NCBI GenBank assembly: GCA_964468185.1
Contig: CAYXTR010000018.1
Span: 44,301-108,300 of the forward strand
Source: JANQFV01 sp964468185
GTDB lineage: Bacteria > Planctomycetota > Phycisphaerae > UBA1845 > Fen-1342
Length of the DNA stretch: 64,000 bases
Direction: 5' to 3'
Shown: piece by piece, positions 58,277-64,000 of the stretch
Layout: the number at the start of each line of letters is the position of its first letter
Position numbering within the stretch: position 1 is the first letter of the stretch
Translations under genes and position numbers: made by a program
The notes under the pieces: model-generated
The model's database searches: none
The model's input: only the letters and a program-made list of their open reading frames with translations
What the model was told of the DNA's origin: nothing

Positions 58277-59833
58277 ATGTACGACTTCGTCAAGAAACTC
58301 GGTATTGAAGACATGCAACCCGGCGGTTTTAGCGGCGAGTGGCTCGGTTCCGGGCCGGAGCTTGATGTGATTACGCCGATTGATGCCACGAAGATCGGCA
58401 CTGTGAAGCAGGTGACCGAGGAGGAGTATGACCAGATTGTGGCGCGGTCGCATGAGGCGTTTCTGAAGTGGCGGGAGATTCCGGCGCCGAAGCGGGGCGA
58501 GGTTGTGCGGCAGCTCGGCAATCGGCTGCGGGAGTACAAGCGTGAGCTGGGGCAGCTTGTCGCGCTGGAGATGGGGAAGATCCGGGCAGAGGGCGAGGGC
58601 GAAGTCCAGGAGATGATTGACATCTGCGACTTCGCGACGGGGCTGTCGCGGCAGCTTTATGGTCTGACGATGCACTCGGAGCGGCCGCATCACCGGATGT
58701 ACGAGCAGTGGCATCCGCTGGGGGTGGTGGGTGTGATCAGTGCGTTCAACTTTCCGGTGGCGGTATGGAGCTGGAATTGTGCGTTGTCGGCGGTGTGTGG
58801 GAACGCGACGTTGTGGAAGCCGGCGAGCAAGACGCCGCTGACGGCGGTGGCGTGCATCAAGATTGCACAGCAGGTTTGTGAGGAGAATGGGGTCGATCCG
58901 GCGATTTTCTCGCTGGTGGTCGGGAAGGGCTCGACGGTGGGCGACCGGCTGCTGCATGACAAGCGGATTCCGTTGGTGTCGGCGACGGGTTCGTGCGAGA
59001 TGGGGTATCGGGTTGGGGAGGTGGTTGGTAAGCGGCTGGGACGGACGATTCTGGAGCTGGGCGGGAACAACGCGATCATCGTGACGCCGAGCGCGAATCT
59101 GGAGATGTCGATCCGGGCGATTCTGTTTGGTGCGGTGGGGACGGCGGGGCAGCGTTGCACAAGTACGCGGCGGATTATTGTGCATGAGTCGATTCGCGAG
59201 ATCCTGGTCAGCCGGCTGATCAAGGGATACGAGTCGGTGCGGATTGGCGACCCGCTGAAGGAAGGGACGCTGATGGGGCCGCTGGTCACGCGGGACGCGG
59301 TGAGCGATATGCAGACTGCGTTGAAGCGGCTGGAAGATGAGGGTGGGGCGATTCTGTATGGCGGGCAGACGCTGGATGGGCCGGACTATCCGGGTGGGCA
59401 TTATGTGAAGCCGTGTATCGCGGCGGCGAAGAACTCGTACAAGATCGTGCAGGAGGAGACGTTCGCGCCGATCCTGTACATCATCGGGTATGGGAACAAG
59501 GGCAGTGCTCCGGCGACGGCGGTTGAGGAGATCGAGGAGGCGGTGAATCTGCACAATGATGTGCCGCAGGGGCTGAGCTCGGCGATTTTCAGTACGAACG
59601 TGCTGGAGACCGAGTACTTCCTGTCGCACTTGGGCAGTGACTGCGGCATCGCGAACGTGAATATTGGGACGAGCGGTGCCGAGATTGGTGGGGCGTTCGG
59701 CGGTGAGAAGGAGACCGGCGGCGGACGTGAGTCGGGCTCGGACGCGTGGAAGGCCTACATGCGTCGCCAGACGAATACGATCAACTGGAGCACGGAGCTG
59801 CCGCTGGCGCAGGGCATCAAGTTCGGCGATTAG
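58277..59833 (+). CDS. Aldehyde dehydrogenase, ALDH7 / aminoadipate-semialdehyde dehydrogenase type
   Basis: A 518-residue NAD(P)-dependent enzyme. The start at 58277 (MYDFVKKLGIEDMQPGG) is preferred because the upstream open frame is unlike any family member. Signatures: AFNFPVAVWSWN (cofactor domain), LVSATGSCEMGYRVGE, ILELGGNNAIIV (catalytic base Glu) and GTAGQRCTSTRR with nucleophile C294. The long C-terminal stretch ETGGGRESGSDAWKAYMRRQ with TNTINW is typical of ALDH7 (antiquitin/AmaB), which oxidises 2-aminoadipate semialdehyde in lysine breakdown or other betaine or lipid aldehydes. No lysine-catabolic genes are adjacent, so the substrate is inferred only from the family. Confidence 0.9.
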   Translation: MYDFVKKLGIEDMQPGGFSGEWLGSGPELDVITPIDATKIGTVKQVTEEEYDQIVARSHEAFLKWREIPAPKRGEVVRQLGNRLREYKRELGQLVALEMGKIRAEGEGEVQEMIDICDFATGLSRQLYGLTMHSERPHHRMYEQWHPLGVVGVISAFNFPVAVWSWNCALSAVCGNATLWKPASKTPLTAVACIKIAQQVCEENGVDPAIFSLVVGKGSTVGDRLLHDKRIPLVSATGSCEMGYRVGEVVGKRLGRTILELGGNNAIIVTPSANLEMSIRAILFGAVGTAGQRCTSTRRIIVHESIREILVSRLIKGYESVRIGDPLKEGTLMGPLVTRDAVSDMQTALKRLEDEGGAILYGGQTLDGPDYPGGHYVKPCIAAAKNSYKIVQEETFAPILYIIGYGNKGSAPATAVEEIEEAVNLHNDVPQGLSSAIFSTNVLETEYFLSHLGSDCGIANVNIGTSGAEIGGAFGGEKETGGGRESGSDAWKAYMRRQTNTINWSTELPLAQGIKFGD

Positions 59834-59861
59834 GCAGCGACTGAAAGATGCGCGGGAAACG

Positions 59862-59905
59862 AACGAGCCGCGTGGTTTGCGGAGTTCGCAGCCACGCGGC
59901 TCGTT
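59862..59905. terminator. Bidirectional terminator between convergent genes
   Basis: A 14-bp perfect stem, AACGAGCCGCGTGG paired with CCACGCGGCTCGTT, loop of 16 nt. GAAACG precedes and TTTCATG follows, so it can serve both the dehydrogenase gene (plus) and the C25 peptidase gene (minus). Confidence 0.8.
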
Positions 59906-59958
59906 TCATGTCATCACGTTGTGCGGACTGATGATCTCAGTCCGCCAACTGCCTGTGA

Positions 59959-62900
59959 TCAGCCTTGCAGGGCCTCGACGAAGCAGTTGATGTCATCGAA
60001 GTCGACGTCGCCGCTGTTGTTGCAGTCGCCGTTGAGCCAGTTGCAGTCGGGGTACGCGGCGTTATAGGCTGCTTCGCCGCTGAGGGCGAGGACGAACGGG
60101 TTGATGTCGTCGAAATCGACGGCACCGTCGCAGTTCATGTCGGGGCCGATGAACGGCGTCATGCCCCAGATCTCGATGTCGTCGATATTCCAGCCGGAAT
60201 AGGCGAAGGCGCCACTCCCGATCGCGTAGCCCCAGCGGACGTAGAGCTGATCGGCGCCGTCGACCTCGTTGGAGAGGTCGAGTTCGACGGGCTGCCAGGC
60301 GGCGTCGGCGATTGACGACGTACCGTTGTCCCAGACGGTCGTCCAAGTGGAGCCGTCGGTGGAGACCTCGATGGTCGCGGTGACGTAAGGCTGGTAGTCG
60401 GAGTTCAGCCAGCGCTGGAACATCAGCGAGCAGTCGAGGGCGCCGTGCATCGTGACTGGCCCGAGCGTGAGATAGTAGGGGCCGCCCTGGGTCGTGCTGT
60501 AATCGCCGTTGAGATTGACGCCGTAGACGTAGGGGCCGGTGGCACCGCTGGTCGGGTCGGGGTTTCCGTGGGAACTGCCACCCTGGCCGGTTGGGATGCC
60601 GAATTCCCACTGCCCTTCGATGGGCCAGGCGGGATCGTCGTCGAGCATGAACGTGTACATCGCCTGCGGGCCGCCGACGGTAATTTCGACGGTCGCGATA
60701 TTGGAGTCGCCGCCCGCGGGTGGCTCGCCGCCGTCGTTGGCCTTGAAGGTGAAGGTATCCACGCCGGAGAACATTGCGTCAGGGTCGTAGACCACGACGT
60801 TTCCGCCGCAGACTTCGTGGGGAACTTCTTCGATCGGGCCGCAGGCACCATCGAGCAGCGTGCCGTGCGCCGGGAGCGACATGACGTAGAATGTCAGAGC
60901 GCCGGGAGGATCGGGCAGGCCGTCGTCGGTGGCGACGAGCTCGATCTCGACGTCGGTGTTGACGGGGGTCTGGACCGCTGCGCCGGCGGCGCTGGGCGGA
61001 CGTGGGCCGCAGCTCCCCATGTTCGAGAGGTCACTCTCGAAGTAGTCGGGATCGACGCCTTCGCCTTCGGACAAACCGGCGAGACCGTCAGTTGCGTCGA
61101 TGTTGAGGTAGCTGATGCGGATGGTGCCGTCGAAGAACATCTCGATCTGGACGGTGTTCTGATTGGACGCCCCATACTCGGGGATGTTGAGCCAGGTGAC
61201 GGCCACGCGATCGCTGAGCAGCTTATAGCTGACGCTGCCGCTGCTGCTGGGGTTGAGGTCATCGAACAGGCCGGAGATGCGGGGCTGCTCGAAGTGGTTT
61301 TCCAGCGATTCGGTCCAGGTCGTGTCGCCGGACTCGAAGGTGATGTATGCCTTGCTGGAGACGTGGAACTGAGAGTATGAGACGCCGTAGAGCCAGACGA
61401 CTTCGTCGGGGAGGGTGATCGTCTCGTAATCGTCGAGGCTGAGGACGATCGGGGTGCCGCCGGCGGGGTCGGTCGGCAGCATCGTAATCTCTTCGGTGCA
61501 GCCGGCGTAGTAATCCACCGAGCCGTTCGGGGCGAACGTGAGGCTCAGGTAGTCGAGGTCGTTGTCGCTGCTCTCAAAGAGTTCCGTGAAGAAGTCAGGG
61601 ACTTCGGGGGTGGTGAAGCTGTAGCACTGCGGGTCGGCGGTGACGTTACCGGCCTCGTCCTCGGCTTCGACCATGTAGTAGTAGGTGGTGCTGTCCTGCA
61701 GACCGGAAAGCGGCACGGCAGGTGCACCCGAGAAGCCGCCCATGGCAACTTCGGTCAGCGATTCGCAGTCGAGGCCGTAGTGGACGATGCCGCGGGCAAT
61801 CTCGTCGCTGTCGAAAACGACGGTGGCGCTGCGCGGCTCGATGTCGATCGTCTGGACGTTGTCGATGGTCGGGCCGGTGCAGTCGACGAGGGCGGTGTCG
61901 GTTACCACCACGTTGTAGCCGCCCTGACCATCGTCTTCGTCGACGTATTGCGCGGTGATCGTATCGCCCGGCATGACGGCGAGGATGCCGTCGCCGTCGA
62001 CCTCGGCGATTTGCAAGGTGCCCTCGAACTGACCACTGGCGGGGCCGAGCTCGGTGATGGTGACCTGCTCGCCCTCGGGTTCGGTGGTTGAGAATACGTC
62101 GATGACTGCGGTGTCGATGATCTCGTCGTCGAGGTTCAGGCCGCAATCGATGACCGAAACGGCCAGCACGTCCTCACAGGCATACTTGGCCGAGTCGAGC
62201 GTGATCGTGCCCTCGTCCGTGCAGGTGATCGTGATGCGGAGCGTCGGGTCGCCGAAGAGATGCCATGTATTAAACATGGAGACGCCGGAGCTGCCGTAGT
62301 CATCCATCATGGAGCAGGAGCCGGCGTAGCAGAGGGCGCCATAGCTGACGTAGGCTTCGCCGGTGAGCAGCAAGTTGAACTCATCCTGGGCTTCCATGGG
62401 TGGGGCCCAGGACTGGCTGATGCTGGACGCGTAGCAGCCGATGGCGCCGGTTGGTATGCCGCCGTTGGTGGCCTGGAGCCAGGCTTCGGCGAAGCAGGGG
62501 TCGTAGTTGTCGAATTCGCCATTGTTGCAGGCGACGGTGATGATGAACGGCAGCATGTTGTCGTTCTGGAGGGCGAAGATGTCGGAGTTGTTGAAGCCGG
62601 TGGTACCCCAGGAGGTGGGGCTGCCGTGGCCGCAGTAGTTGATGACGCCGCGGCCTTCGTTGAGGGCGTCGGTCACCTGCTGGGCGTTGCCGCCGTTGGT
62701 GTCGTAGATCTGATCGACTTCGGTGTAGCCGAAGGCCAGGAGCCAGTCACGGATTTCGTCCATGTGGACGTAGTCGGCCTGACCTTCGTCACCCTGGCCG
62801 GCGCCCTGGGCGGAGGCGATGCCGGTGCCTTTCCAGAACCAGTCGGTCGTGGGGGCGGGCGTCGTCTCGTAGGTGAGGGTGCGCGCGACCTGCGTGTCGA

Positions 62901-63939
62901 CCTGAGCGGCGGTATCCGCGGCGAAGCGCCCGATGATGATCTCGGGGTAGTCGTCGCTGCCGGCGAGCTTGGAATAGGTCGGGTCGGACGCGCCGCCGGA
63001 TGCGGAAGGTGTCGCTACCTGCTCGGCGTCGCCGACGAGCAGGACATACGCCAGATCCGACGTGTCATAGACGTTCTGGATGTAGGCCTTGATAGCGGTG
63101 GCGTTGTTGCCGATGGTTGAAACGCCGACGGCAGTGGTGGGGATGCCGCGCATGTTCTTGTGGTTGACGAGCGGCTGGATGTTGGGCAGCCAGGCGTCAT
63201 GGCAGATGATCAAGAGGTTGCCATCCTCGTTGAGCGGATCGTAGCGCAGCAGCGCTTCGTCGAAGTTGAGGAAATGGTGGCCGTAGATCTCGTTGAATGT
63301 TGTATCGAGGCTGGTGCGCGGCGTGGCGGGGTCGAGTGGGTTGATGCCGCCGGTGCCGCTGGTCGTGATTTCGACCAGCATGTAGTCGCAGATGCGGGCC
63401 TCGTGACGGGCCGGGTTGTATTGGATGGGGTAGGTCTTCACCGTTACGCCGCGGAAGTCGCGGAGGATGTAGGGTGTGCCCAGTTCGGCGGGTGCGGCCG
63501 GGAAGAGGGCGTCCTGGCTGTACGTGGCTGCGAGGGGTGGGTAGGGGACCCTGGCGGGGTCGAGCTGACGGGAAATCGGGCCCTTCGATGGGACGAAGTC
63601 GACGTCGTGCAGGCCGCGCCAGCGCGCGTCGAGGACGCGGATCTCGGGTGTGCCGACGTCGGAGAGGATGATGCTCTCGGCGACGAGCGGCAGCTCAGGC
63701 AGGCCCGCTGTCTTGAGGACGGGTTCGCGGCCGAGGTTAGCTTTCAGAAAACGTTGGCCGTCGATTTCCACGGCTGCGAGGGTGGGGTCCGCGAAGGTGT
63801 ATTCGAGGACGATGCGGCCGGGGCTGCTATCGACGACTTCGACGGTGAAGGCGTCAGCAACCGCGATGGACGGACACAGCATCAACGCGGCCATGAAGGT
63901 GGCGGCGCAAATGCGCGACAACAGGGGCGCAGCTCTCAT
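59959..63939 (-). CDS. Giant secreted C25 (gingipain-like) peptidase with dockerin-like module
   Basis: A 1326-residue exported protein; AGGAG before the ATG and a signal peptide (ICAATFMAALMLCPSIAVADA). A beta-rich pro-region precedes the caspase-like C25 domain (about 230-560): LLIICHDAWLPNIQPL, YVLLVGDAEQV, catalytic His in VINYCGHGSPTSWG (near 430) and catalytic Cys in IITVACNNGEFDN (near 470). Then come Ig-like and fibronectin-like domains (TYYYMVEAEDEAGNVT), a cadherin-like segment (MFSGVDTFTFKANDGG), a jelly-roll domain (YVRWGYAIGSGAFAYSGWN) and a dockerin-like module (DMNCDGAVDFDDINPF, YPDCNWLNGDCNN). It probably degrades proteins outside the cell. Gingipain-like enzymes of Bacteroidetes use a different export signal, type IX. 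Confidence 0.88.
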   Translation of the reverse strand: MRAAPLLSRICAATFMAALMLCPSIAVADAFTVEVVDSSPGRIVLEYTFADPTLAAVEIDGQRFLKANLGREPVLKTAGLPELPLVAESIILSDVGTPEIRVLDARWRGLHDVDFVPSKGPISRQLDPARVPYPPLAATYSQDALFPAAPAELGTPYILRDFRGVTVKTYPIQYNPARHEARICDYMLVEITTSGTGGINPLDPATPRTSLDTTFNEIYGHHFLNFDEALLRYDPLNEDGNLLIICHDAWLPNIQPLVNHKNMRGIPTTAVGVSTIGNNATAIKAYIQNVYDTSDLAYVLLVGDAEQVATPSASGGASDPTYSKLAGSDDYPEIIIGRFAADTAAQVDTQVARTLTYETTPAPTTDWFWKGTGIASAQGAGQGDEGQADYVHMDEIRDWLLAFGYTEVDQIYDTNGGNAQQVTDALNEGRGVINYCGHGSPTSWGTTGFNNSDIFALQNDNMLPFIITVACNNGEFDNYDPCFAEAWLQATNGGIPTGAIGCYASSISQSWAPPMEAQDEFNLLLTGEAYVSYGALCYAGSCSMMDDYGSSGVSMFNTWHLFGDPTLRITITCTDEGTITLDSAKYACEDVLAVSVIDCGLNLDDEIIDTAVIDVFSTTEPEGEQVTITELGPASGQFEGTLQIAEVDGDGILAVMPGDTITAQYVDEDDGQGGYNVVVTDTALVDCTGPTIDNVQTIDIEPRSATVVFDSDEIARGIVHYGLDCESLTEVAMGGFSGAPAVPLSGLQDSTTYYYMVEAEDEAGNVTADPQCYSFTTPEVPDFFTELFESSDNDLDYLSLTFAPNGSVDYYAGCTEEITMLPTDPAGGTPIVLSLDDYETITLPDEVVWLYGVSYSQFHVSSKAYITFESGDTTWTESLENHFEQPRISGLFDDLNPSSSGSVSYKLLSDRVAVTWLNIPEYGASNQNTVQIEMFFDGTIRISYLNIDATDGLAGLSEGEGVDPDYFESDLSNMGSCGPRPPSAAGAAVQTPVNTDVEIELVATDDGLPDPPGALTFYVMSLPAHGTLLDGACGPIEEVPHEVCGGNVVVYDPDAMFSGVDTFTFKANDGGEPPAGGDSNIATVEITVGGPQAMYTFMLDDDPAWPIEGQWEFGIPTGQGGSSHGNPDPTSGATGPYVYGVNLNGDYSTTQGGPYYLTLGPVTMHGALDCSLMFQRWLNSDYQPYVTATIEVSTDGSTWTTVWDNGTSSIADAAWQPVELDLSNEVDGADQLYVRWGYAIGSGAFAYSGWNIDDIEIWGMTPFIGPDMNCDGAVDFDDINPFVLALSGEAAYNAAYPDCNWLNGDCNNSGDVDFDDINCFVEALQG

Positions 63940-64000
63940 GATACTCTCTCCTCATATAGTGCAGTGAACCACTGCACGGTTTCTGGTTACGACTTCTACT

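Noticed and set aside
59862..59905. Strong palindrome considered as an attachment or operator site
   Set aside because: Its position between convergent stops and T-rich/A-rich flanks fit a bidirectional terminator better.

Overview
The window is a high-GC bacterial chromosome segment, most likely from an uncultured member of the Planctomycetota (Phycisphaerae-like). The evidence is: PEP-CTERM proteins; five secreted proteins ending in a dockerin-like double EF-hand module; an ECF sigma factor next to a Ser/Thr kinase with one membrane segment; small membrane proteins with CxxC zinc ribbons; and a lineage-typical mix of orphan MoxR, DUF4190, DUF2752 and gingipain-like (C25) proteins. A 100-base run of N at 28963-29062 is flanked by an identical 55-bp sequence, so this is a draft scaffold, possibly a metagenome bin. 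No CRISPR array, rRNA operon, complete insertion sequence or prophage was seen.

Left part (1-23.8 kb). Two paralogous PEP-CTERM proteins (the first cut by the window edge) are followed on the minus strand by a nitrilase and a small zinc-ribbon membrane protein. Next comes a compact acyl-chain cluster: intact FabF, a ketosynthase-like protein without the two catalytic histidines, two hotdog dehydratases, a C-terminally extended acyl carrier protein and an LpxL-like acyltransferase. A helical unknown protein and an Mrp/ApbC ATPase lie upstream. Plus-strand genes include a ClC channel with CBS and RCK_C domains, HslU, a secreted metallophosphoesterase, cysteinyl-tRNA synthetase and a membrane-anchored tyrosine phosphatase. 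A class V aminotransferase and a CDF metal transporter are on the minus strand.

Candidate origin (about 23.76-24.0 kb). A perfect parS core palindrome lies next to a tRNA-Arg(TCT). Here the plus strand changes from C-rich to G-rich whatever the gene direction. This is the skew pattern of a bidirectional replication origin, although no dnaA gene or DnaA-box cluster was found.

Right part (24-64 kb). In order: a kinase and sigma factor pair; a secreted beta-propeller; a POT-family transporter with a large extra domain; MoxR; PBP2; RNase P RNA with a duplicated 3' P1 strand; a TlpA-like protein without its redox cysteines; a phosphodiesterase and glycoside hydrolase pair; a 49-residue lipoprotein; DUF2752 and DUF4190 membrane proteins; a giant MscS channel; a PEP-CTERM protein; and a three-gene glycosyltransferase group. 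The end carries a radical SAM protein, secreted DUF4397 and beta-helix proteins, a lipoprotein, an ALDH7-type dehydrogenase and a 1326-residue C25 peptidase. Intergenic DNA holds several dispersed palindromic repeat families, including two 121-bp MITE-like copies.
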